A stretch of DNA of 32,651 nucleotides from CAYLLT01 sp964591605. Its GTDB lineage: Bacteria; Planctomycetota; Phycisphaerae; UBA1845; PWPN01. A program made the position numbers and the translations under genes. Below, one piece after another: positions 1 to 7,889 of this stretch. The notes beneath the pieces were generated by a model. The model made no database searches. It saw only the letters and a list, made by a program, of their open reading frames with translations, and had not been told where the DNA came from. The stretch spans positions 1-32,651 of the forward strand of contig CAZQEN010000040.1 of the NCBI GenBank assembly GCA_964591605.1. Reading direction: 5' to 3'. Position 1 is the stretch's first letter. Each line of letters begins with the position of its first letter.

Positions 1-920
<920 letters not shown>

Positions 921-1337
921 CCCCTGCGGCCGGGCCGCCGGGCGGCGGGCGGTCGTGCCGGCCGGATGCGCGAACTTCGCACGAGGAGCCGGGCTCTCAC
1001 TGGGTGAGCCACGATCCGCAGAGCACGAACCCGCTGCATTCCCACGATGACCAGGGCCGCGACTCAGAAGTGGCCCTTCCGGGTCCGTGATTCGAAGTGC
1101 TCCTGCTGCTCAGTTCGCCGGACTCCCCCGGGGGTGCGTTCAGAGACACTTTATGCGGCCGGGCGGCGGGGTCCGGGCCCGCAGCACCGGCGGGCCGGAT
1201 CCTGGCGCGAGGGCGGGCCCATCGGCGGAGCGAGGGGGCAGAAACGTGATAATTCTGATAAGAACTCTTGACTCAGATTCCCTTCTCGTTAAGGTTCTCC
1301 TGGGCGCTTCTGTTCTTCACAAGCGAAGGAGTCGACT
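921..1337. other. Geneless stretch between DUF4132 gene and lipoprotein gene
   Basis: No credible gene is seen here. The first part is extremely GC-rich and has short self-complementary GC runs (about 926-950) with no following T-tract. The last 100 bases are more AT-rich and contain a TTGACT at 1268-1273 without a convincing -10 box at normal spacing. An AAGGAG ribosome binding site lies just before the ATG at 1338. The promoter of the next gene presumably lies here but cannot be placed with confidence. Confidence 0.5.
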
Positions 1338-3782
1338 ATGCTGCACGCTTCAACGCGCGCGCGTTGGATTGTCTGTCTGTCCCTGCTGGCTGCTTTAACG
1401 GGGTGCCCCCCTCAGCAGAACGGCGGGGATGGGAACGGGAACGGGAATGGCAATGGGAACGGTGATGGAAACGGTGACGAAGAGCCGGCACGGTTCCTCA
1501 CTCCCACTCGGTCGGGTTCCATTGCGATCACCAGCGACAACCGACGGGTCGTGGTGGCGAACCGGGAGGCGAACAGCGTCTCGGTCATCGAGGTTCGCAA
1601 TGCGAGTGGCGGCGATGTGGCCAACAAGCTCGCCGAGATCGGCGTGGGCCAGGAGCCGCGATTCGTCGCTCTCCTGCCCGACGACAGCCGGGCGTATGTG
1701 ACCAACTCCGCGACAGGAACCGTCTCCATCGTGGCGTTGGAGGGGGCCAACGCGTTTTCGGTTGTGGGCACCATCACCGTGGGCACGGAGCCTCGCGGCT
1801 GTGCCGTCACCCCCAACGGGACGCGGCTCCTGGTGGCGAACCACACGGCCGGGACGGTGTCGATCATTGACACCGCCACGAATCAGGTGGTTGACACGGT
1901 GGCGGTTGGCGGAAATCCGACGGCCGTGGCCATCACCAACGACGGCGACGATCAGGATGGCGACGAGCGCGTTTTCGTCACGCGGTTCTATGCCGAGCTG
2001 ATCCCCAATGGGCCGGGCGAGGACTTCGACGACGGCAAGCAGGGGGTGGTGCGCACGTTCCTGCTCAGCGGGCCGGCAGCCAGCCTGAATACGATCACCC
2101 TGGCCCCGCTCGACGACGTGGGGTTCACGGCCAGCCGGGCTCTCTTCTGTCAGCAGATCACGGCGGGGGCGGCGAACAACACATTCTGCCCGGACACGAC
2201 TGTCGTCGATGCGAACGCGGCGGTCATCGCGCAGGACCCGCAGGGGGCGTTCCCCAATCAGCTCGGCGCGGCGCTCATCCGCGGCAATCGCCTGTTTCTG
2301 CCGAACATCGGCGCGGGGCCCGAGCCGCCGATCAATTTCAACGTCAACGTTCAGGCCCTGGTCAGCGTCGCCGATACGACCAACCTCACTGAGCGGACGA
2401 CCGAAACGCTCAATATCAATGCGCAGATCAAGAACGAAGTGCAGCCCGCGGCGAACATCGCCAATACGGTGCTGACGCGCCTGTTCGGCGGCGACATGGT
2501 GGCCATCGACGCCGACGCCAACGCGCAGGTGTTCCTGCTGGTCAGCCGCGGCGGGAATTACGTGCTGCGGGCGACACTGGATGCGAACGGGCGTCTCAAT
2601 ATCGGGGCGCCGAACGTGATCCGGTTCCAGACGGGGAATCTGCCGACGGGCGTGGTCATCAGCGGTGATGCGACCCGGGCGTACACCAACAACGAACTCA
2701 GCACGTCGGTGACGGCCATCAACCTGCAGAACAACACGGTGATCACGCGGGATATCGCCTCCTCCGAACCTCCAACGCCGGGCACATTCGAGCACGCTGT
2801 CCTGGTCGGGAAGCTCTGTTTCTTCACATCGCTGGGCATCCCGGACGACGGGGTGCTGGAGATTCCGCTGCGCGAGATCATCCCGCTCCAGGATCGCGGA
2901 AAAGCCTCAGACAACTCCTGGAGCAGTTGCGCATCGTGCCATCCGGACGGGCTGGCGGACGGCGTGACGTGGAGCTTCGCGACCGGTCCGCGGCAGACGG
3001 TCTCGCTTGATGCGTTCTTCGCCAAGGACAATCCGCACGACCAGCGGATCTCGAACTGGAACGCCGTGCGGGGCAGCACGGTGGACTTCAACGAGAACTC
3101 CATCAACGTGCAGGGCGGGAAGGGGTTTGCGGGTGATCCGCCGAATCCGAACATCTACAACCACGGCATCACGCAGGGCGCGAGCGATGCCCTGGATGTG
3201 CAGCAGCTCTGGGTGCAGACCATCCGCGCGCCAATCCTGCCGCAGACTCTGGATTTCGGGGCGCTTCAGAACGGGCGCACGCTGTTCGAGAACAACTGCG
3301 CGTCGTGCCACGGCGGGGCCAAGTGGACCAAGAGCCAGGTGATTTACCTGGACAACCCGGTGTTCAACGCGCCGCCCGTGGCCGGCAGCGTGGCGCGGGA
3401 TCCCGGCATCGTGAATGTCGCCGCTCAGATCCGCAGCTACACCGTCGCCGGCAATACGCTGACGTTTATCGAGAACGTCGGCACGTTCAACGCCGCGAAT
3501 CCGATCGAGATCCGCAGCAACGGGCAGGCGCCGCTGGGCGGTATCGGCTTCAATGTGCCGTCGCTGCTGGGCATCGCCTATCACGCCCCGTATTTCCATG
3601 ATGGCTCGGCCCAGACGCTCGAAGCCGTTTTCACCGCGCATCAACTGGCCGGGGGGACGATCGCCTCCACACTCTCCGCCCAGCAGGAGGCGGATCTGAT
3701 CACATTCCTGAGCAGCATCGACGGCGCCACGGAGCCATTCCGCTCCGCGACGGATGACTTCCGGGATGCCATCAGCCCGTAA
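1338..3782 (+). CDS. Lipoprotein: YVTN-type beta-propeller fused to di-haem cytochrome c domain
   Basis: The 814-residue protein is probably exported and lipid-anchored: a hydrophobic signal (residues 8-22) ends in a lipobox LTGC with Cys23. Residues about 30-47 form a Gly-Asn/Asp linker. Residues about 55-500 carry repeated blades such as RRVVVANREANSVSVIEV, RAYVTNSATGTVSIVAL and TRLLVANHTAGTVSIIDT, typical of YVTN-family propellers. The C-terminal third has two haem-c motifs, CASCH at 531-535 and CASCH at 654-658, plus APYFHDGSAQTLEAVF, as in MauG/cytochrome c peroxidase-like proteins. A periplasmic or surface redox role is likely, and the substrate is unknown. AAGGAG precedes ATG 1338, and a terminator follows, so the gene is probably transcribed alone. 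Fusions of propeller and di-haem domain are frequent in planctomycetes; peroxidase activity is not implied. Confidence 0.85.
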   Translation: MLHASTRARWIVCLSLLAALTGCPPQQNGGDGNGNGNGNGNGDGNGDEEPARFLTPTRSGSIAITSDNRRVVVANREANSVSVIEVRNASGGDVANKLAEIGVGQEPRFVALLPDDSRAYVTNSATGTVSIVALEGANAFSVVGTITVGTEPRGCAVTPNGTRLLVANHTAGTVSIIDTATNQVVDTVAVGGNPTAVAITNDGDDQDGDERVFVTRFYAELIPNGPGEDFDDGKQGVVRTFLLSGPAASLNTITLAPLDDVGFTASRALFCQQITAGAANNTFCPDTTVVDANAAVIAQDPQGAFPNQLGAALIRGNRLFLPNIGAGPEPPINFNVNVQALVSVADTTNLTERTTETLNINAQIKNEVQPAANIANTVLTRLFGGDMVAIDADANAQVFLLVSRGGNYVLRATLDANGRLNIGAPNVIRFQTGNLPTGVVISGDATRAYTNNELSTSVTAINLQNNTVITRDIASSEPPTPGTFEHAVLVGKLCFFTSLGIPDDGVLEIPLREIIPLQDRGKASDNSWSSCASCHPDGLADGVTWSFATGPRQTVSLDAFFAKDNPHDQRISNWNAVRGSTVDFNENSINVQGGKGFAGDPPNPNIYNHGITQGASDALDVQQLWVQTIRAPILPQTLDFGALQNGRTLFENNCASCHGGAKWTKSQVIYLDNPVFNAPPVAGSVARDPGIVNVAAQIRSYTVAGNTLTFIENVGTFNAANPIEIRSNGQAPLGGIGFNVPSLLGIAYHAPYFHDGSAQTLEAVFTAHQLAGGTIASTLSAQQEADLITFLSSIDGATEPFRSATDDFRDAISP
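1425..1478 (+). repeat. Hexanucleotide-like repeat encoding the Gly-Asn/Asp linker
   Basis: Consecutive six-base units of the form GGN followed by AAY or GAY (for example GGGAAC, GGGAAT, GGTGAT, GGAAAC) run in frame about nine times. They encode a GNGNGNGD-type linker directly after the lipobox. The unit is a multiple of three, so copy-number change would alter linker length but not the frame. Such linkers probably space the folded domain from the membrane. Confidence 0.85.
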
Positions 3783-3803
3783 GAACCCCTGTTGAGATTT
3801 CGC

Positions 3804-3847
3804 AGGCTCTCCTTCCCGGCAGCCCGGGAGGGGGAGCCTTTTTCTTT
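3804..3847 (+). terminator. Intrinsic terminator after the lipoprotein gene
   Basis: AGGCTC (3804-3809) pairs with GAGCCT (3834-3839), and inside it CCCGG pairs with CCGGG around a small loop, giving a long GC-rich hairpin. It is followed directly by TTTTT and further T-rich sequence to about 3847. It lies about 20 bases after the TAA at 3782 and separates this gene from tpiA. Confidence 0.85.
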
Positions 3848-3926
3848 CTGTCTTTGCACTTTGCGGTTGTCGGATCGTGCAAACTGTCGTGACGCTCCGG
3901 GTTCTGGAAGGCCGCGGGTCACGAGT

Positions 3927-3946
3927 CCGTGGACTTTTATCCACGG
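3927..3946. repeat. Perfect 7-bp inverted repeat upstream of tpiA
   Basis: CCGTGGA (3927-3933) and TCCACGG (3940-3946) are separated by six bases. The element lies just upstream of the proposed tpiA promoter, where an operator would sit. No T-tract follows on the plus strand, so it does not look like a terminator. Its role is unknown. Confidence 0.5.
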
Positions 3947-3964
3947 CATCGGTCCGCAGGACTG

Positions 3965-3991
3965 TTGATATCGTCCGGAGCGGGTTAGAAT
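3965..3991 (+). promoter_or_regulatory. Candidate sigma-70-type promoter of tpiA
   Basis: TTGATA (3965-3970) and TAGAAT (3986-3991) each match the consensus boxes at five of six positions. The spacer is 15 bases, slightly short. Transcription would start near 3998 and give a leader of about 27 bases to ATG 4025. Confidence 0.5.
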
Positions 3992-4024
3992 GCCCGCTTT
4001 GCATCCTTTTTTGAGAGACAACCC

Positions 4025-4786
4025 ATGAGACGCAAGTATGTGGCGGGTAACTGGAAGATGAATCTGACGCTGGCCGAGGCGCGGGCGCTGCTGGACGGGA
4101 TCCGCGCGAAACTGCCGGCCGATCTGCCGCTCGATCTGGCCGTGTTTCCCCCGTACACCCTCCTGTTTCCCGTCGCCAAGGCGGTGAGCGGCTCGCCGAT
4201 TCGCTTTGGGGCCCAGAACTGCTACTTCGAGCCGAAAGGCGCCTTCACCGGCGAAATCTCGCCACAGCAGGTCAAGGATACGGGCGCCACGTCGGTGCTC
4301 ATCGGGCACAGCGAGCGGCGGCATGTCTTCGGAGAGCCGGGCGACCTGCTCAAAAAGAAGGTCGGAGCGGCTTTAAGTGTCGGTCTGGACGTGATTTACT
4401 GCATTGGCGAAACACTCGCCGAGCGGGAGGCTGGGCAGACCGAGGCGGTCCTGAGCCGTCAGCTTCGGGAGGTGCTGGGGCCGGGCGTCAGCCTCGATCG
4501 GGTCACGATTGCCTACGAGCCGGTGTGGGCGATCGGGACGGGTCGGACGGCCACCACGGAGCAGGCCCAGGAAGCGCACGCCTTCGTTCGCAATGAAATC
4601 AAGAAGCTGTATAATGGCCCGGCTTCGGACCAGGTTCGAATTCAGTACGGCGGGAGCGTCAAGGCGGACAACGCCCAGGCGCTGATGTCTCAGCCGGATG
4701 TGGACGGCGTGCTGGTCGGTGGTGCGAGCCTGAAGGTCGAGGATTTCGTCGGAATCATCCACGGTGCGATTGCCGCCGGGCGGTGA
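4025..4786 (+). CDS. tpiA: Triose-phosphate isomerase
   Basis: This cytosolic glycolytic enzyme interconverts dihydroxyacetone phosphate and glyceraldehyde 3-phosphate. The 253-residue length is normal for the family. The active-site set is complete: AGNWKMN near the N-terminus (Asn9, Lys11), the electrophile in IGHSERR (His95) and the catalytic base in AYEPVWAIGTG (Glu165). The phosphate-binding segments YGGSVKADNA and VDGVLVGGASL are also present. The ATG at 4025 starts directly with MRRKYVAGNWKMN, as in other members. It is the first gene of a rightward housekeeping run and lies 62 bases before secG. That tpiA-secG order is common in bacteria and supports both calls. Confidence 0.98.
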   Translation: MRRKYVAGNWKMNLTLAEARALLDGIRAKLPADLPLDLAVFPPYTLLFPVAKAVSGSPIRFGAQNCYFEPKGAFTGEISPQQVKDTGATSVLIGHSERRHVFGEPGDLLKKKVGAALSVGLDVIYCIGETLAEREAGQTEAVLSRQLREVLGPGVSLDRVTIAYEPVWAIGTGRTATTEQAQEAHAFVRNEIKKLYNGPASDQVRIQYGGSVKADNAQALMSQPDVDGVLVGGASLKVEDFVGIIHGAIAAGR

Positions 4787-4848
4787 GTTGAGTCGGACCC
4801 GTCGCTGAGGCTCCGGGTCCGGATGGGTTTCTCTGGGACAGGGATTTC

Positions 4849-5217
4849 ATGAGCCATTCGATGCTGGCAGCGAGCTGGGGACAGGTCCTCATCGCCGTTC
4901 TGTTCGTGGTGGTCTGCATTCTGCTGATTCTGATCATTCTGCTGCAGAAGGGTCGTGGCGGCGGCTTGTCGGGGGCCTTCGGAGGCGTGGGTGGCCACAG
5001 CGCCTTCGGCGCCAAGACCGGTGACGTGTTCACCTGGATCACGGTGGCCCTGACGTTTCTGTTCATTCTGATCGCCGTGATCGGGAACTGGGTGTTCGTG
5101 CCGCCGTCGGTCACGCCCACTGCTCTGGTTCAGCCCGCCTCGCCGGAGGAGGGGGCAACCCCGGAGGCGCCGCCGCCGGCCGAGCGTCCCGCAGCGCCGA
5201 GCACCCGTCCCGGGTGA
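4849..5217 (+). CDS. secG: Protein translocase subunit SecG
   Basis: SecG is a small inner-membrane subunit that assists SecYEG-dependent protein export. The 122-residue product has two hydrophobic segments, at about residues 12-32 and 60-83. They flank the family's typical loop, LLQKGRGGGLSGAFGG followed by a second glycine-rich stretch. After the second segment is a Pro/Ala/Glu-rich tail of about 35 residues that is longer than in E. coli and low in complexity. The ATG at 4849 follows an ACAGGGA-like ribosome binding site. The TGA at 5215-5217 lies 38 bases before the preferred yicC start. Confidence 0.93.
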   Translation: MSHSMLAASWGQVLIAVLFVVVCILLILIILLQKGRGGGLSGAFGGVGGHSAFGAKTGDVFTWITVALTFLFILIAVIGNWVFVPPSVTPTALVQPASPEEGATPEAPPPAERPAAPSTRPG

Positions 5218-5255
5218 GCGGCCGGGCACTTCTGACACCAGGACGACAGCCCAGC

Positions 5256-6134
5256 ATGATTCTCTCGATGACCGGCTACGGCGACGCCCACTACAGCGAC
5301 GGCAAGGTGTCCTACGTCCTTGAGATCCGGAGCCTGAACAACCGCTATTTTAAAGCCAGCATCAAGCTGCCCGAGCACCTCAGCATTTTCGAGGCCGAAG
5401 TCGAAAAGCGGGTGCGCGAGCGGATCACCCGCGGCAGCATCGCGTGTACGCTGCGCCAGCGACACGTGAGCGCGGACGCCGCCCAGGAAATCAACGTCGC
5501 GGCCCTCGAGAATTATCTGAACCAGCTCAGCCGCATTGCCACCAAGAGCCAGGTGCACGTGGATCTTGGCTCGCTGCTGACGCTTCCGGGGGTGTGCGAG
5601 CCGCCCGAAATGGACGACGCGGAACGGGATCGACAGCTCAAGATCATCAACGGGATGGTGAATACCGCGCTGGATCGGCTGATCGAGATGCGCCGCGTCG
5701 AGGGCCGCACGATCCGTGACGACCTGCTGACGCACTGCGAGCAGATCCGCGCGAACCTCAGGCAGGTGGCCGCCCTGGCTCCGCTGGTTCTCAAGGAGTA
5801 TCACCAGCGTCTGCTGGCACGGGTCAACGAGCTGATCACCGAGGCGAAGCTGCAGTTGCAGATCGACGACCTCAAGCGGGAGGTCGCCCTGTACGCCGAA
5901 CGGTGCGACATCAACGAGGAGATCGCGCGGCTTGGCTCGCACCTCGATCAGTTCGGGCGGTTGTGCGACAGCACAGAGGCCGCCGGACGCAAGCTCGATT
6001 TCCTGGCCCAGGAGCTGCTGCGCGAGACGAACACCATCGGCAGTAAGGCGAACGACGCCACGATCGCCCATCACGTGGTCGAGATCAAGGGGGCGATCGA
6101 CCGGCTCAAGGAACAGGTGCAGAACGTGGAGTGA
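5256..6134 (+). CDS. yicC: YicC/YloC family endoribonuclease
   Basis: The 292-residue protein begins MILSMTGYGDAHYSDGKVSY, the characteristic N-terminus of the family, so ATG 5256 is preferred over an in-frame GTG at 5214 that overlaps the secG stop. The N-terminal YicC-like domain is followed by the conserved C-terminal DUF1732 block, with VALYAERCDINEEIARLGSHL, GRKLDFLAQELLRETNTIGSK and the terminal VVEIKGAIDRLKEQVQNVE. E. coli YicC has been linked to RNA cleavage and small-RNA turnover; that is family knowledge, not visible here. The gene lies three bases before gmk, the classic yicC-gmk-rpoZ-coaBC arrangement, and is probably cotranscribed with it. Confidence 0.93.
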   Translation: MILSMTGYGDAHYSDGKVSYVLEIRSLNNRYFKASIKLPEHLSIFEAEVEKRVRERITRGSIACTLRQRHVSADAAQEINVAALENYLNQLSRIATKSQVHVDLGSLLTLPGVCEPPEMDDAERDRQLKIINGMVNTALDRLIEMRRVEGRTIRDDLLTHCEQIRANLRQVAALAPLVLKEYHQRLLARVNELITEAKLQLQIDDLKREVALYAERCDINEEIARLGSHLDQFGRLCDSTEAAGRKLDFLAQELLRETNTIGSKANDATIAHHVVEIKGAIDRLKEQVQNVE

Positions 6135-6137
6135 GCC

Positions 6138-6707
6138 GTGCCGGGCGTACTGGTCATCATCAGCGGACCGAGCGGGGTCGGCAAGACGACGATCTGCAAA
6201 CAGCTCGTGCATCGGCTGGATGCGTTTCTGAGCGTGTCGGCGACGACGCGCCCGCGGCGCGACAACGAGGTCGACGGTCAGGACTACCATTTCATCACGC
6301 CCGCGGAGTTCGACCGCCGCCTGGCCGCGGGGGAGTTCCTGGAGCATGCGAAAATCTACGGCGGCCAGAACTACGGGACGCCGGCCGGGCCGGTGCGCGA
6401 GGCGCTCGAGGCCGGGCGGGTGGTCATCCTGGAGATCGATATCGAGGGCACGCTCCAGGTGGCTCGCCGATATCCTGATGCCATCGGCATTTACATCCTC
6501 GCCCCGACGGCCGAGGACCAGCAGGGCCGGCTGGTCGGACGCCAGAAGGATTCGCCCGAAGCGATCCGCGAGCGTCTCAGCAAGGCGGACGGCGAGATCC
6601 GCTATGCCTATGATTGCAGGGTCTACCGGCATTTTCTCGTGAACCGGACGGTGGAGGACACCGTCGATCAGATTGTGGGGATAGTCAGGGAGAAACAGAA
6701 GGCATGA
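6138..6707 (+). CDS. gmk: Guanylate kinase
   Basis: The enzyme phosphorylates GMP to GDP with ATP in the cytosol. The 189-residue product has the P-loop GPSGVGKT at residues 10-17, the GMP-binding segment SVSATTRPRRDNEVDGQDYHFI, YGTPAGPVREALEAGRVVILEIDIEG and the lid region RLSKADGEIRYAYDC. The start is a GTG at 6138, three bases after the yicC stop. No ATG fits upstream of the P-loop. The TGA overlaps the rpoZ start in an ATGA arrangement, which suggests translational coupling. Confidence 0.96.
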   Translation: MPGVLVIISGPSGVGKTTICKQLVHRLDAFLSVSATTRPRRDNEVDGQDYHFITPAEFDRRLAAGEFLEHAKIYGGQNYGTPAGPVREALEAGRVVILEIDIEGTLQVARRYPDAIGIYILAPTAEDQQGRLVGRQKDSPEAIRERLSKADGEIRYAYDCRVYRHFLVNRTVEDTVDQIVGIVREKQKA

Positions 6708-6943
6708 TTGACGTACTCAAAGACGACAGGATCATCAATTTGCTCGGCGGGCGCTTCAAGCTGACGGCATTGATGCAGAAGCGGTGGGTCGAGCTGATGC
6801 AGGGCGCCCGCCCGACGATCGAGGCCGGCAACAAGAGCGAACTCGAGATCATCGTTCAGGAGATCCTCGAGAACAAGATCACGGCCGACCTGGGCCCCAT
6901 GCCCGGCATACCGGAACCTCTGACGCGTGGCCCACAAGCCTGA
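6704..6943 (+). CDS. rpoZ: DNA-directed RNA polymerase omega subunit
   Basis: This small 79-residue protein stabilises the beta-prime subunit during RNA polymerase assembly. MIDVLKDDRIINLLGGRFKL followed by TALMQKRWVELMQGARP and the acidic EIIVQEILENKITADL matches the omega fold, and its place directly after gmk is the standard one. The ATG at 6704 shares four bases with the gmk stop. The 3' end overlaps the proposed coaC start by 17 bases. The C-terminal tail, GPMPGIPEPLTRGPQA, is Pro-rich and not expected to be conserved. Confidence 0.9.
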   Translation: MIDVLKDDRIINLLGGRFKLTALMQKRWVELMQGARPTIEAGNKSELEIIVQEILENKITADLGPMPGIPEPLTRGPQA

Positions 6944-7523
6944 TTCAGCACCTGCCTGTGACCTGGCCGGCTATGAAGTGGTGGTCGGCGTGGGGGCGGG
7001 TATCGCCGCATACAAGGTCTGCCACGTCGTCTCGCGCCTCGTGCAGCGGGGTTGCGGCGTCACGGCGGCGATGACGCAGAACGCGACGCGGTTTGTGGGG
7101 CCGCTGACGTTCCAGGCGCTGACCGCACGACAGGTCTTCACGACGATCTGGGAAGTCCCCGGTTACAGCGAACAGCAGCACCTGCGGCTGACCGAAACGG
7201 CCGATCTATTCCTGGTGGCGCCGGCCACCGCGGACCTGATCGGCAAGTTCGCGTCGGGGATCGCCGATGATCTGGTCACCACCCTCATGATCGGGCGGGA
7301 CTGCCCGGCCCTGCTCACCCCGGCCATGAACACGCGCATGTGGAACAACCCGATCGTGCAGCGCAATCTCGCGGCGCTGCGCGAGCTGGGCTTTGGCATG
7401 ATCGAGCCGGAAGAAGGATGGCTGGCCTGCCGCACGGTGGGCGCCGGCCGCATGGCCGAGCCCGAGACGATCCTCGCCGCGGTCGAAACACAGCTCCGCA
7501 CATCTCCGCCCCGTTCTGCATGA
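6927..7523 (+). CDS. coaC: Phosphopantothenoylcysteine decarboxylase (stand-alone CoaC flavoprotein)
   Basis: This FMN-dependent enzyme of coenzyme A synthesis decarboxylates 4'-phosphopantothenoylcysteine. The 198-residue product has the family's Rossmann start, VVVGVGAGIAAYKVCHVVSRL, a His in SEQQHLRLTETADLFLVAPA that fits the catalytic His, the PAMNTRMW signature, and a Cys in GWLACRTVGAGRMAEP that fits the active-site Cys. It stops where a bifunctional CoaBC would continue into the CoaB synthetase, so only the decarboxylase half is encoded. No CoaB is seen in this window. The GTG at 6927 lies inside rpoZ; a start further in cannot be excluded. The gene closes the rightward run and is convergent with yidC. 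Confidence 0.9.
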   Translation: MAHKPDSAPACDLAGYEVVVGVGAGIAAYKVCHVVSRLVQRGCGVTAAMTQNATRFVGPLTFQALTARQVFTTIWEVPGYSEQQHLRLTETADLFLVAPATADLIGKFASGIADDLVTTLMIGRDCPALLTPAMNTRMWNNPIVQRNLAALRELGFGMIEPEEGWLACRTVGAGRMAEPETILAAVETQLRTSPPRSA

Positions 7524-7889
7524 ACTGCCCGGGCATGTCGAGACGCACGCCGCTCGCAGACCTGGACACATGGCGCCATCGACAACACGGGCTCTCCAAT
7601 CACAACCCCGAACGCGAGTAAGGGGCCTTGCGTGCGGCCTGGGTGGGTCATCCTGGCATTCTGGAGGTCTTCCTGACCGTGAGTCGGGCCCGTTGCTGAT
7701 GGGGGCGCGTCGCTGACGCCCTGGCGTTGGTGCAGGGTGAATAACACGGGGGCATGAGCTTGCGCGTCGTGGAACCCGTCACGTCTACGGGGCTTTCTCT
7801 CAGCGGGCATCGAGCCCGGCCAGGCCGTTGCCTGGCACGGCAGATCTTCGACTGACGGCGCGGGTTTGCCCAGCTTCTGGCGTACGTTC
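7524..7889. other. Geneless convergent stretch between coaC and yidC
   Basis: No gene is supported between the two stop codons. The only clear structure is a perfect hairpin, GCCAGGC (7819-7825), loop CGTT, GCCTGGC (7830-7836). It lies about 55 bases beyond the yidC stop in the direction of yidC transcription. No U-tract follows on either strand, so it may be a weak or factor-dependent terminator, or only an mRNA 3'-end stabiliser. Confidence 0.5.
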
